Made by a program: the position numbers and the translations under genes. The notes below the pieces were generated by a model. It saw only the letters and a list, made by a program, of their open reading frames with translations, did no database searches and was not told the DNA's origin. Positions 28,246-38,456 of a stretch of 64,000 bases of DNA are shown here, in pieces. The stretch covers positions 930,001 to 994,000 of the forward strand of contig NC_011672.1 in assembly GCF_000150955.2 (NCBI RefSeq), read 5' to 3'. The DNA comes from Phaeodactylum tricornutum CCAP 1055/1 (Eukaryota; Bacillariophyta; Bacillariophyceae; Surirellales; Neidiaceae). Position 1 is the stretch's first letter. Each line of letters opens with the position of its first letter.

Positions 28246-30420
28246 ATGTCAGACTTCGACGACGAAACTGTATCGGGCGCTGCGCCGATCCTTCAAGAGG
28301 CGTTAGGAGTTACTCCATCAGGCAACTGCCTGCGTCATCCAAACTGCCCAGTTCTGTCGATGGCGCATAACAAGGTAATGAGTTGCCGCATTTGTTTCAC
28401 GGAGGAAAAGTCGGTAGGTATCCAGCAGAGAAAGAATTTTGCCTCTGTAGTGAAACAGCTACAAACCATTGCTTCAGTTCCAGACGACGACGAGTCGTCA
28501 AACAAGCAGGATTGCCGCTGGGCTGATGATGACGAGCGAAGGAAGGCTCATCAGGCCAGCATGCAAAGTGTACTGCTGTACCAGTCCAAGCAAGCTCAAA
28601 CGCTTGATTCAATCATGAAGCGTTTTAGCCAGGTCCAGAACTGGATTCTTAGGCAGAAAGAAAAAGAGGTCCTTTCACTTCAACTTCAGATCCAGCGTTT
28701 AGAAGAAAGGTTGAATGATTCTGAAATGACCGTTGTAGAGCAAACGCAAACTGTTCGCGCTCTGCGCCGTACGATCCAGCAAGATCTTAAAATCATCAAA
28801 ACGATGGCGACACAGAAAGAACGAGAAATAGAATCTGGATCCACTATTTCTCGGCTTGGTTCAGTTGACAACACGTCCGTCGATAATGACAGCTTCGTGG
28901 CGGCATCTACTGCTGTCGAAAATGACAGGATGGAATACGACAATGGAAATCAGGGCAGAACGAGCAGAAGTCACATGTCTGCTGGTAGTATGTCACCTTT
29001 GTCTGTAGGAAGTAAGTCATCTCTTTCTCCACAAAAGGGAATAGGAAACACGAGCCCTCTAAAGTACCAAAACAACCGCCTTCAACGCCAAATGGATCAA
29101 CTAAAACGACTCAATAAGCATTCCTTTGTGGAGGACGAAGACGCTGAAGCCAGTCTCATGATGGGAATGAAGCAGTATGCGTCGATTCGCAATATCGAAA
29201 ACATGACCCCGATTTGCGATGGTGATGGTACCGGATCGTGTATCTCAGCACCACATCAAGAGCGGGCGTCCAGCTACTGGAACGACGACGACCTGTCTCT
29301 TGCTGCGGATCCAACCAAACTCTTTCGAAGTTTCAGGGGCGGGCTTTTGGATATCCCGAAGTCTCCACCTCCAGCCCGCCACGACGATCGTCCCGCGCGG
29401 CAGAAACTGACTTTAGATTCTGTCCAGTTGGATGCTTTGAAGCTGCCTTCGATGCGCAGTATAAACCAGTCGAATGGAAGTGGCAAGACGCTACTACCCC
29501 AACAAGGAATCGCTTCTGTCGGGCTTCTGTCCTCAGAGTTTACTCATGTATCACCCTCGCCTAAATCTGACCTTTCGAACCAAAAGAAATCTCTCTCTAG
29601 TGAAAAAAAGGTTCCGATACATAGTCCTCCAAAAGCTGGACAACTTTTGCCTACTTTGGATCTACTCGGTCCCACCGAAGACGATGAAGAGGATGAACTT
29701 GAAGATTCCTTTACCGCCGAAAGTCTCGACAAGAGTAGCGTTCAAGCGTTAAAGGCAACCTCAGCACGACCTTTTCAAACGAATGATATAGCCATAAACA
29801 ATGGCATTGACAGACCCGAGAAATATTGCTTCTCTGTGTCCAGCGTAGATTGCCACGACAAATATGGTGACATGGGAAAATACTCTGGGAGCATTCATGC
29901 ACTGGAAAACTTGCCGTATGGTACTGGAACAATGAAATATGAATCTGGCCGCGTTTACTCGGGTGCTTGGGTGATGGGCCAGTGGCACGGCAAAGGTACC
30001 CTAATGAACCCGAACGGCGACAAATACGAAGGAGAGTTTCTCCTCGATGCCCGCCACGGGAAAGGAGCCTATCGATGGGACAACGGTGATCTGTATGTTG
30101 GAGACTTTTTTGAAGACAAACGTCATGGATCGGGAAAATTCTCGTTTCACAATGGAAACATGTACGAAGGAGAATTTCATGATGGAATGTTTGAAGGCCT
30201 TGGTAGGTACGAGTTTAAGGGGGGGTTCTATGACGGCGAATGGAAGCAAGGGCGTTACAGCGGGTCAGGGGAGCTAAAGCTAGCCAATGGAGGAACGTAC
30301 AAAGGGGAGTTCAAGAACTCGGTGGCACACGGTTTCGGGACAGAGATCATGGCCGACGGCTCAAAGCGACGAGGCATATGGGCGAGCGGTCAACCTGCCG
30401 AGCACATTGATTGTGTTTAA
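28246..30420 (+). CDS. MORN-repeat protein with Cys-rich N-terminus and coiled coil
   Basis: A single exon of 724 aa from the ATG at 28246. Near residues 30-55 a Cys/His cluster (CLRHPNCPV, then CRIC) could bind zinc. Residues about 110-195 form a likely coiled coil rich in Gln, Glu and Leu. A Ser-rich disordered linker follows. From about residue 546 to 715 there are roughly seven MORN repeats with the usual Y-x-G-x-(W/F)-x8-G-x-G pattern, for example GRVYSGAWVMGQWHGKGTL and GDKYEGEFLLDARHGKGAYR. MORN arrays often mediate membrane or cytoskeleton attachment. The same repeat class forms the end of the gene at 34166, and the two are probably related. Partners are unknown. Confidence 0.87.
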   Translation: MSDFDDETVSGAAPILQEALGVTPSGNCLRHPNCPVLSMAHNKVMSCRICFTEEKSVGIQQRKNFASVVKQLQTIASVPDDDESSNKQDCRWADDDERRKAHQASMQSVLLYQSKQAQTLDSIMKRFSQVQNWILRQKEKEVLSLQLQIQRLEERLNDSEMTVVEQTQTVRALRRTIQQDLKIIKTMATQKEREIESGSTISRLGSVDNTSVDNDSFVAASTAVENDRMEYDNGNQGRTSRSHMSAGSMSPLSVGSKSSLSPQKGIGNTSPLKYQNNRLQRQMDQLKRLNKHSFVEDEDAEASLMMGMKQYASIRNIENMTPICDGDGTGSCISAPHQERASSYWNDDDLSLAADPTKLFRSFRGGLLDIPKSPPPARHDDRPARQKLTLDSVQLDALKLPSMRSINQSNGSGKTLLPQQGIASVGLLSSEFTHVSPSPKSDLSNQKKSLSSEKKVPIHSPPKAGQLLPTLDLLGPTEDDEEDELEDSFTAESLDKSSVQALKATSARPFQTNDIAINNGIDRPEKYCFSVSSVDCHDKYGDMGKYSGSIHALENLPYGTGTMKYESGRVYSGAWVMGQWHGKGTLMNPNGDKYEGEFLLDARHGKGAYRWDNGDLYVGDFFEDKRHGSGKFSFHNGNMYEGEFHDGMFEGLGRYEFKGGFYDGEWKQGRYSGSGELKLANGGTYKGEFKNSVAHGFGTEIMADGSKRRGIWASGQPAEHIDCV

Positions 30421-30877
30421 CTGTAAGATAGAACAGCTTTGTAGTGCTCCAATTGACTCTAAAGCATGCAAGATACCCAATTGTATGAAAGTGAAGACGA
30501 AAAACTGGCATGTTGAGAAGTCTGGCTGCAACTTTGAAAACGAAAGAACTCTAGAATGTGTGTGACCTGATGGGTTGGAAGGACGAAGAAACCCCCCTCC
30601 CCCCTCCCTTTTGTATCCTCGTTACGCGGTATGTTAACAGTTCGGCAGTTAGCTCATTTTAAATTTCGTTCAAAATTCCCTACGATGTTATCTGGTACTC
30701 ACGGAAAATGATTTTACATACACGAATCCAGCTAGTAGTAGACAGTGCAGGATCCCGAGGGGATACGCTTGAAATGATAACAAATGGCGTATGCCTTCTT
30801 CGTCCATCAGCACATTATCATGCAACAGCGCTAACCCAGCTGCATGAAAGCAGGTTCTAGTGATCGACACGACGAAG
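30421..30877. other. Intergenic region
   Basis: About 457 bp between two forward genes. A pyrimidine-rich C tract near 30590-30610 is the only visible oddity. Confidence 0.4.
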
Positions 30878-31822
30878 ATGCGTACACAAAACCATTTGGT
30901 CTTCTCCCTTGTAGTTGCCCATTGCCTATCGCAGTCATTCTCGTTGTCACTGAGGAGAACAAGTCAGCATTTCACTAGGACGAATGCCGATTGCACGAAA
31001 GCAGCGAATGACAGATGGAAAACGAGTGGGATGGCCCTTTGTGGCAACCAGAGTAACGGCTCTCCAAAAATGACCCCTTTTCTCACACGTTGCTATAGAA
31101 AGTATGTCTTCTGCAGTGACCACCGGCCTTTTCTGACCAAATCCATTTCGGCTGCCATCATTTCAGCCATAGGTGACCTCCTGTCACAATGGATTGAATC
31201 TCGAATTGCAGGCATCCCATGTGATATATCGTGGTTCCGGTTCAATGCATTTTTCGTATCAGGATTGGTGTTCGTTGGTCCCTACATTCACATTTGGTAC
31301 GAGCAGCTTTGGAGGTCAGTTGATGCATTGTGCAGTAATCTCTGTATCGAAGACTCGACGAAGCGGGATCTCGTTCTCACATCCGTACCTGTTGCTTCAC
31401 TTTAATTCAGAATCGGACGCTGGATGAAATCGCGTTTCAATGCCCCATCGAAACTACAGACGGTAGCGCAGGTTGTTGTAGACCAGACAGTTGGTGTGGC
31501 GCTCTTTTTTCCAACCTATTTCTTTGTTTACGAAATCGTTGAAGCTATTTTGGCATACAGAGGTATGCATAACTGTCTATGAAATGCGCTCTCGATGACA
31601 AAACTTGACTCACACACTCACATTGGCCTTTTAGTTCCAGATCTTTTAGGCGCCAAACTGAAATGTCAAGCTGAGCTTTCATCAGTTCTTCTTGCTCAAT
31701 ACTACGTGTGGCCACTATGCAATTGGATTATATTTCGCTACATCCCGGAAACGCTTCGCGTTGTGGCCTCCAGCATAGTTGCCGTATTTTGGAATGCATA
31801 CTTGTGTACCCGAGTGGCTTGA
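30878..31822 (+). CDS. Mpv17/PMP22-family membrane protein
   Basis: Three exons (30878-31314, 31411-31562, 31635-31822; introns of 96 and 72 bp with GT-AG ends) give 258 aa. The joined protein shows the family blocks: LTKSISAAIISAIGDLLSQW, WFRFNAFFVSGLVFVGPYIH followed by IWYEQLW, then VVDQTVGVALFFPTYFF, and finally QYYVWPLCNWIIFRYIPETL with RVVASSIVAVFWNAYL at the end. Members are four-helix inner-membrane proteins of mitochondria or peroxisomes that form channels or affect metabolite balance. Residues 1-30 are hydrophobic and Ser-rich (VFSLVVAHCLSQSFSLSLRR) and may be a signal or transit leader, so the compartment is open. The first intron has an in-frame stop, so retention would truncate the protein. 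Confidence 0.88.
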
Positions 31823-32171
31823 CTGGTCCTCAAATATCGATTCCGCCAAGATGAGCTTGTTGTTTTCATGTGTTTACTTATACTTGCGGCTGCGAGCCCG
31901 TCACGTCCATGGCAGGAAATCAATAAGGTACAGCCATAAAACTCTTTTGGGTTATAAACAGCCATGTCTCTGTAGCTTCACGTTGTGATAGCTTAAAAAT
32001 CGAGCAGCGAATGTGTCGGGCACCTCGCTAAAGAGAGATGTGTGCTCATATTGTGCGTTAAAAGAGGTTTCTTTGTGAGCTGTTTGTGTGAAGCAAAGAA
32101 TATGCCAACGAATACCTCTATCGTTGTTGATCTAGCTTGATGTGGTTCGAACATTGTTTAGCTGCAAACGG
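31823..32171. other. Intergenic region between convergent genes
   Basis: About 350 bp of 3' flanks; no feature recognised. Confidence 0.4.
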
Positions 32172-33329
32172 TCATTTAGAAATACTTCGGGTTGCACGCG
32201 AGCGCCAGCAAGGCGCAATCGGATTCTCGAAAGAATAAACGGAAAGTAGAATGATGGACGCACCAACTAAGAAGCTGTTGGTCAGACGTACCTGGAAGAT
32301 GACACTCGCAAGAACACTGGTCATTACGACGGATACACCCAGCGCGAGACCCTTAAGTACGTTGTCCGCGTACTTCAGGACGGCCGCCACAAGCAGCCCA
32401 CCAACGGCGTGCATCATTACCAGCATCCACACCGCGCCAGTGAAGCCGTGGGCGAAAGGTTTTGCGATCCTGCTACTTTGTATTGCTGTAGTTACAACGC
32501 CGTAAAACGATAATTGAATGTTGCGCAACCAAAGACTCCCTTCGCTTTGTTTCATAACTCCTTCGAAATAAACGCCGGCAAAAGCAGAACAGAAGCAGGC
32601 TCCGACCACCGCGAGAACTCCAAGTATTGTTGTCTCGCTAGAGTCCGTGGATTCTTCGTTCAGAATCAACGCAACTCCGAAAGAGAGCGCGATTACACAA
32701 AACCATTGCTGCGGCTTGTACGATCGTTGCAGAAGGATACCACTAACAAAAACCGTAGCGGCTAGCTTTCCTTGACTCATTGCGAGATAAATGGGAGCCG
32801 AAAGATGAGTCAAAGCGGTGTAGCTCAGCCAATTTTGCAAAACGTATAAAAGCGCTGGAATGGCCGGCTTTAGTGCATCTAGGGGTCGATTCCAAATATA
32901 TATTCTCAACGATTCCACCAAATTGCCTTCCGTTACAACGTGTTCCACGAAGCAAGATACAACAAATTTCACCAGCTCCGCCATCAAAACGAGGTGCGCA
33001 ATGTCATAGAGCTGATCAGGTGGGAGCGAACTCCTTGTGTATTTTCCCAGTAAAACATAACCCGCGGTTTGCACCGACAATGTACAAAGTAGAATAGCTT
33101 TCGTAGAAGCTGTCGACACTCGATCCCAAAACGTTGAAAGTGTAGCAGAGTTTTTCGTTAGAGGTGTTTGATCTTCTATGTCTAGGGCAAAACGGCCTTC
33201 TTCTGGAAGTGCGTCGATTGCCATATGCGACACTGGAGACGAGGCGGAGCGTCGATCTTCTACGTTGGCTGCCTCTCTGTTCTTTACTTCTTGGGCCCGT
33301 TGATAATAGTTGCTGTGTATTTTTTCCAT
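32172..33329 (-). CDS. Nucleotide-sugar transporter (SLC35A type)
   Basis: A single exon of 385 aa with about ten hydrophobic segments after a polar N-terminus of some 70 residues. SLC35A proteins exchange UDP- or CMP-sugars for nucleoside monophosphates across the Golgi membrane. Family motifs are clear: ALLYVLQNWLSYTALTHLSA, AMSQGKLAATVFVSGILL, FAGVYFEGVMKQSEGSLWLR with NIQLSFYGV, and the signature LKYADNVLKGLALGVSVVMT. These match UDP-galactose, UDP-GlcNAc and CMP-sialic-acid carriers; the substrate cannot be chosen from sequence alone. It would supply glycosylation in the same secretory system as ALG9 and the sulfotransferase in this window. Confidence 0.93.
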   Translation of the reverse strand: MEKIHSNYYQRAQEVKNREAANVEDRRSASSPVSHMAIDALPEEGRFALDIEDQTPLTKNSATLSTFWDRVSTASTKAILLCTLSVQTAGYVLLGKYTRSSLPPDQLYDIAHLVLMAELVKFVVSCFVEHVVTEGNLVESLRIYIWNRPLDALKPAIPALLYVLQNWLSYTALTHLSAPIYLAMSQGKLAATVFVSGILLQRSYKPQQWFCVIALSFGVALILNEESTDSSETTILGVLAVVGACFCSAFAGVYFEGVMKQSEGSLWLRNIQLSFYGVVTTAIQSSRIAKPFAHGFTGAVWMLVMMHAVGGLLVAAVLKYADNVLKGLALGVSVVMTSVLASVIFQVRLTNSFLVGASIILLSVYSFENPIAPCWRSRATRSISK

Positions 33330-34165
33330 TAAAAAAGTCTTTGCCGAAATGGATTTCGGAAGGCGACTTTCAACTTACGCTCTGACCCAGATACGGAGCG
33401 TTTTGGCAAGGCACTTAAAGCTCACTAGCTGGAGGGTACAGACAGTGATCAAGAATGATAATTATGACAAGCACGGTGAAACGCGGAGTCTTTCCCATCC
33501 AGAAGACCTTCTGACTTCTGTCGACCAATTTCGTCGACCGTCTCTGGCTATAAAGAAGTCGAAGAAATAGTGTCCTTTACATCAATAGGTTTTATCGGCG
33601 GAATATGCTCATGGAAGGAGCAAGGCAAATGCGACGGGCAGTCAACAACGCTACACTCGGGGAATCGACACTATCTGCCGTTGAGACGAGCGATTTTGAC
33701 TTGTGATGCCAGTAGCAAATAGTCGCCGTATCCTATGTGTGGTGTGAGACAAACGAATCGCCTCTGCAAAGAAAGTCGGGATTCGTCTTATGTAAATCTC
33801 ATTGCTATTTTGGTTCACGAGTAGCTGTCCTCTGTTGAACATCTAATAGTGATGCCTCGTTGGAACACTATGCGACCCTCGCTTTTTTTGTTATGACCCC
33901 TTTATGACAAATTTCAAACATTTGCGCTTGCCTAGCAAGTACATATGCCCTATATTAGATGGATCTCGCTAATTCGCTTTTCCGGAAAGGTCTACTGCTG
34001 AACCTATTGAAACCCCTTGTTTCGCTGCCATTTTGCAATACCATTACGCATAGTAAAGAGTGTATATGTCTACATGCCCTCACGCCTGGTTGAACTTTTA
34101 CACTGTGATAGCTGTTCTACAGCCAGCTATCTAGACAAGAGTTGGTCGCTCAGGATTCTGGCGTC
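33330..34165. other. Intergenic region between divergent genes
   Basis: About 835 bp carrying two promoters. The frame of the next gene opens at 34142 but its first ATG is at 34166. No other element is seen. Confidence 0.4.
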
Positions 34166-36817
34166 ATGGCGCTTTCGTCGGGAGCGGCCGGCACCGCGTC
34201 CTCATCCGCGGTTGCTTCGTGGAGCACATTCGATATGATGGCCTTGACCGCCAAGGACGCCGTCGGAACTGTCTATGCCATATTTTCGTCCAAGGCTAGT
34301 AAACACTGTGATCCAGCGGGCGAGCGATGGAAAGACACGGGGTTGTCGAGCGACCGTAGCTCACCGGGTTCGGGCGCAACGCTACAGGCCACGGTGTCGC
34401 AAGATTCGGACCGCGCATCGGCTGGATCTCAAACGTCACGAGCATCTCTTATGCGACAAAGATCAGACAAGGCAATAACCCGATCTCCCATATCGTTCTC
34501 GGACCGAATGCTCCGGTTGTCTACGAGTGCAACCACCGAGAGAAGGGGAAACTTGTCTCGCCAAACATGCACTCACCTCTCTAGGACCAAAAGTGCTGTA
34601 CTTCCTGGGAGTACCGCTGTTTTGGAGGAATGCGCCACCGGATTTCGTTGCGACGAAGCTATCGCATCTTTTGCTATTGGTGTTCCAACACGAGATGCGA
34701 GCGAAGCTGTGGGACAATCCTTATACGAAAACCAAGAGGAGTCCGATAGTAGCGATGAAAGTGATATTTTACTCTTGTCAGAGGCCGGAGATTGCCACGT
34801 CGAGCACATCGTCAGAGCTGTGCCAGCGAGAGCATCAGATAAAAGCAGTATTCTTCCGGAGACGTCGACTATGTTGTCATGGGCCCGAAATCGGCCCGTC
34901 GCGCATATCGACAGGATACTGCCAGCGGGAGCATCCGACCAAATCAGTATTCACCCGGAATCAAAGACCATGCAGCCGGAGGCCCGGGATTGCCTTGATG
35001 AGTCTATCGACAGAGCAGTACCAGCTAGAGATTCACACCACTATAATGTTCACCCGGAGTCGGCGACCACGCAGTGGGAGGCCCGAGATTGCCTCGACAA
35101 GTCTATCGACAGAGCAGTATCAGCTAAAGATTCACATCAGATTGGTATCCCCCCGGAGTCGCCGACCATGCATTCGGAGGCCAAAGATTACCTCAATGAG
35201 TCTACCGGTAAAGCTACTCCAGCGAGAGAATCACATCACAGCAATATTCGTCCGGAGTCACTGGCCGTGTTATATCCAAAGCCACGGAGACGCAATTTCT
35301 TTCCCGACGACTCTGGCGACGAGGTCGATGGCAGCGAAGTAAAGCGACTTCCTTGCACACCCAAATCGGATTCCTATTTGGTACCTGAAGTGCTCGAAAA
35401 GAACAGGCTTAGGCTGCAAATCATGGAACGAGATCCACAAATGAAAGGGAAGTCCATATCAGTGGTCTCTTCCGCGGCATCGTCAAGGCAATCACGTATA
35501 CTTTTTGATGCACAAGAGCTTGAAATATCCCACCATCGACCGGAGACTGAAAAGGAACAAACCCACCTTAAATCTGCTGATGAAACTGAGGCAGTAACAT
35601 CCAATGGTAGTGCACGTGGACCCGACGCGGCTTGCAAACAAGTTGAGGGATCGTCGTTGCCAAAGATACGGGGAATTGTAGTTGCAAAACGGAGTGCGCA
35701 AAAAGGCACCTCATTCACAAGGCCGCAAAAGAGTCCTTCTCCGGAGAATCACCTTTGGGAAAATAAAGAAGGGGCCCTTACCCGAGAAACGCAGAACTTG
35801 AGAGGGGCTCAGGCGATCGCAATTGTCAGTACGAGGAAGTCACAAAGAAACGAAATCGAGAGACGCTCAAGTGGAGCGGCTTTCTCATCAAGCTGCCTGC
35901 ACGCGTCCAATTTATGTTCGAGACGGTTCGGTTCGGCGCTACCTTTATCGAGAAAGCCGACAGCAAAACCCTCCATGTCACGTTCACTCTCGCAAAGTGC
36001 AAAGCCTTCATTGTCGATAACAGAGGTTTTGAAGAGCAGTTTTTCGCGAGATCTTGATCCCTTAGAGCGGCGCAGAAGGTCTACATCACCAGAAACACGC
36101 AAGCAGAAAGTTTCGAATGTAGCATCGCGAGTCGCCTCAAATGCTAACCGGAATCATGCAGCATTATACAAAAGTCTTGCTCCTTTGTCTCCTGCAACGT
36201 CGAAAATGCAAGTAGAAGCGGCCAAGATCAAGACTGTGCTGGATCCGTACGGAGCTAGAGGAACCTTTTCAGGTATACTGATAAGAGGGAGGCCACATGG
36301 ATACGGTACCATGCAATACGTGGACGGCCGAACCTACATTGGCGAATGGAAGTATGGTAGGTGGCAGGGAGCAGGACGAGTCACTTTCAAAAACGGAGAT
36401 ATCTACGTCGGTGATTTTGATATGGACCAGCGCCATGGATTTGGTCGTTATGCATGGGCAGATGGGCGAGTTTACGATGGAGAATTTTATCGTGATCGGC
36501 GCGAAGGATCTGGAACATACTTGTGGCCAGATGGGTCTTCGTACGTCGGGAAATTCTCTGCGGGGCAGAGACATGGCAAAGGTGTTTACTCGTTCTTGAA
36601 TGGATCTACCTACAGCGGCGAATGGAAAAATGGAAGGTATCACGGTGTCGGAGAATGTAGGTGGAACGACGGTCGTTGCTATCAAGGAGAATGGCGGCAA
36701 GGGCATGCGACCGGTTATGGCGTTGAGACAAGAAAAAATGGTACTATCCGATATGCCGGATACTGGGAAGAAGATAGTCCGTTATGGAGATTGGCATCGA
36801 AAATAGCTCCCTCATGA
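34166..36817 (+). CDS. MORN-repeat protein with internal 33-aa tandem repeats
   Basis: A single exon of 883 aa. Residues 207-371 consist of five tandem 33-aa units with the core ARDCLDESIDRAVPARDSHH and an HPES motif. A long Ser/Arg-rich, probably disordered region follows. From about residue 693 to 875 there are about seven MORN repeats, for example GRTYIGEWKYGRWQGAGRVT and GDIYVGDFDMDQRHGFGRYA. The MORN block resembles that of the protein at 28246, and both keep it at the C-terminus, so they look like relatives that diverged in the rest of the chain. Such proteins often organise membrane or cytoskeletal structures, but the role here is unknown. The start is the first ATG in frame. Confidence 0.86.
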   Translation: MALSSGAAGTASSSAVASWSTFDMMALTAKDAVGTVYAIFSSKASKHCDPAGERWKDTGLSSDRSSPGSGATLQATVSQDSDRASAGSQTSRASLMRQRSDKAITRSPISFSDRMLRLSTSATTERRGNLSRQTCTHLSRTKSAVLPGSTAVLEECATGFRCDEAIASFAIGVPTRDASEAVGQSLYENQEESDSSDESDILLLSEAGDCHVEHIVRAVPARASDKSSILPETSTMLSWARNRPVAHIDRILPAGASDQISIHPESKTMQPEARDCLDESIDRAVPARDSHHYNVHPESATTQWEARDCLDKSIDRAVSAKDSHQIGIPPESPTMHSEAKDYLNESTGKATPARESHHSNIRPESLAVLYPKPRRRNFFPDDSGDEVDGSEVKRLPCTPKSDSYLVPEVLEKNRLRLQIMERDPQMKGKSISVVSSAASSRQSRILFDAQELEISHHRPETEKEQTHLKSADETEAVTSNGSARGPDAACKQVEGSSLPKIRGIVVAKRSAQKGTSFTRPQKSPSPENHLWENKEGALTRETQNLRGAQAIAIVSTRKSQRNEIERRSSGAAFSSSCLHASNLCSRRFGSALPLSRKPTAKPSMSRSLSQSAKPSLSITEVLKSSFSRDLDPLERRRRSTSPETRKQKVSNVASRVASNANRNHAALYKSLAPLSPATSKMQVEAAKIKTVLDPYGARGTFSGILIRGRPHGYGTMQYVDGRTYIGEWKYGRWQGAGRVTFKNGDIYVGDFDMDQRHGFGRYAWADGRVYDGEFYRDRREGSGTYLWPDGSSYVGKFSAGQRHGKGVYSFLNGSTYSGEWKNGRYHGVGECRWNDGRCYQGEWRQGHATGYGVETRKNGTIRYAGYWEEDSPLWRLASKIAPS
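34784..35278 (+). repeat. Five tandem coding repeats of exactly 99 bp
   Basis: Units start at 34784, 34883, 34982, 35081 and 35180, with no length change. Units three and four are most alike, which suggests growth by local duplication; the outer ones have drifted. Because 99 is a multiple of three, every reading frame repeats too. Confidence 0.92.
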
Positions 36818-36950
36818 AGTAGCTCTTGGGAACGAAAAGCTACCATACATAGTCAAGTGCGCCCCTCTTAGTTAAATTACCTTTTACTGGTAGCTGTATT
36901 ACATTCAAGTATAAACAAACTCTATGAATTCGGGTCTGACTAAAGGCCTT

Positions 36951-38456
36951 TCATCTTCGACCTCCAGTGAACCCTAGTTCGCGCTCTTCCCAAAGAAGAG
37001 CGCGGATGGCTTCCTTTCTACTCATGTTCGGTGTAAAACAAACCCCATCTCTGCCACGTTGAAGATTGTCAGCTATTGATGATGTCAGGTTGTCGTTCCC
37101 TCTAGACTCCTCCTGTAGTGACCCTGTACCTTTCGTGGCTTGAGAGTATCTCGGATCGAAAACCTGGCCACCAAAGCGCTTTTCCATTGCTTGTCTTTGC
37201 TCCATTAGGACCTGCCGTTGCTTTATTATTCTTTGTTGTTCCAAAGCCACTCTCCGCTGCTCTAGAGCAACTTGCTGTTCAGCAAGCTGATGATCAAGCT
37301 CAGACAACCACCTCGCTTCTTCGTAAGCTGATTGCTGCGAGAGCTGGCTCGCTAAGGAGGATCGTTTGATTTGGTGTTCTTGAAGCTGTTTCTCATACTG
37401 TGAGAACAGGGCCGCTGCAGAGGTCTCAGAGGTAGCTGATGCCTTTACGAACACACCTTCCTTGCCTCGGTACTGAAGATCAGAGTTCTTGGATTTGTTG
37501 AACAAAGGAAGGTTTGCCGGTAATCCGGAAGGCAACAAAGATTTGTTGGAAAAGGGTAGCTCTGGAAGTACACGATGCAGATGCTCGTCAAGAAAAGTCA
37601 CTCTATTTGGGGAACTTTGGGTAAGATGGACTCCTTGTGATGGCAACAGATCGTCACGGTACAAGGACGAACGTGACCCTTCGCTTAGATTCGACATAGG
37701 TTGAGACGTGGAACGAGGCACATCGGATCTGTCTCCATACCGTGGGCAGACATCATCTAAATGCCTATCGTGTAGAACAGAATATAAATGTTGCTTGTAG
37801 GGAACACCGTTCACCTGACCAACCGAAGGCTTTGAATTTGAAGAGGACGGAATCCGGCCGATACATTTAACCTTCTTCCGACACTCCTCGCGCATTTCCC
37901 TGACAAAAAAGGGGTGTCTAAAAATATCGGAATTTCTCGTCGCTTTCTCATGAACGCGGCTGAACCCCCACCGTCCCAATTTTCTCACAAACGATGACAT
38001 GTTGCGAATGTTGAACAACTTAGGCATTTTGTCGAGAATAAACTTCTTATGGTTCACGATTATAAAAGAGCATCCATCAGGCATCCATTGGAGAACATCA
38101 TGGTTTTCTTCGTTCTGCAAAATATCAAAGAGCTGTTCTGCGAATGTCAGCTTTATTGACGAACTGCCAAACAAATCCTCCTTTGTTCCGGGAATGACGT
38201 TGGGGCTTTCTTTTACAGTTAAACCGCTTGCCTTTGCATCACTACAAACATTAATTTGCGGCCCCAAAGGAGAGCCTGGAACAGATACTTCTCGTCGGGC
38301 TACTTTGGTTCCTAGTATTGAAGCGGCAGCATCTACAAGAGTCATTAACGGATTTTCATCGTCCATTGATACTGCTCCAAGAGAAGATTTTGACGCATCC
38401 GAGGCCCGTCTATCCTTACAGTCTGCCCCCCTTTCATCACATTCCGTCAAATTCAT
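36951..38456 (-). CDS. Heat-shock-factor-type transcription factor (HSF 2 of 3)
   Basis: A single exon of 501 aa. The HSF DNA-binding domain lies at about residues 103-200: LTFAEQLFDILQNEENHDV, LQWMPDGCSFIIVNHKKFI, and MSSFVRKLGRWGFSRVHEKA with FRHPFFVREMREECRKKVK at its end. Unlike the first HSF in the window it has a long Gln/Leu-rich helix at about residues 350-430 (HQLAEQQVALEQRRVALEQQ) that could form a trimerising coiled coil, placed well behind the domain. The N-terminal 100 residues are acidic and polar. Target genes cannot be inferred. The start codon lies 130 aa-free bases from no other gene; upstream is a long intergenic region. Confidence 0.92.
   Translation of the reverse strand: MNLTECDERGADCKDRRASDASKSSLGAVSMDDENPLMTLVDAAASILGTKVARREVSVPGSPLGPQINVCSDAKASGLTVKESPNVIPGTKEDLFGSSSIKLTFAEQLFDILQNEENHDVLQWMPDGCSFIIVNHKKFILDKMPKLFNIRNMSSFVRKLGRWGFSRVHEKATRNSDIFRHPFFVREMREECRKKVKCIGRIPSSSNSKPSVGQVNGVPYKQHLYSVLHDRHLDDVCPRYGDRSDVPRSTSQPMSNLSEGSRSSLYRDDLLPSQGVHLTQSSPNRVTFLDEHLHRVLPELPFSNKSLLPSGLPANLPLFNKSKNSDLQYRGKEGVFVKASATSETSAAALFSQYEKQLQEHQIKRSSLASQLSQQSAYEEARWLSELDHQLAEQQVALEQRRVALEQQRIIKQRQVLMEQRQAMEKRFGGQVFDPRYSQATKGTGSLQEESRGNDNLTSSIADNLQRGRDGVCFTPNMSRKEAIRALLWEERELGFTGGRR

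Noticed and set aside
34527-35342. Forward frame of 271 codons overlapping the MORN gene
   Set aside because: It covers the 99-bp repeats, whose period is a multiple of three, so a second frame stays open by repetition. It has no family match and the main frame carries the MORN domain.
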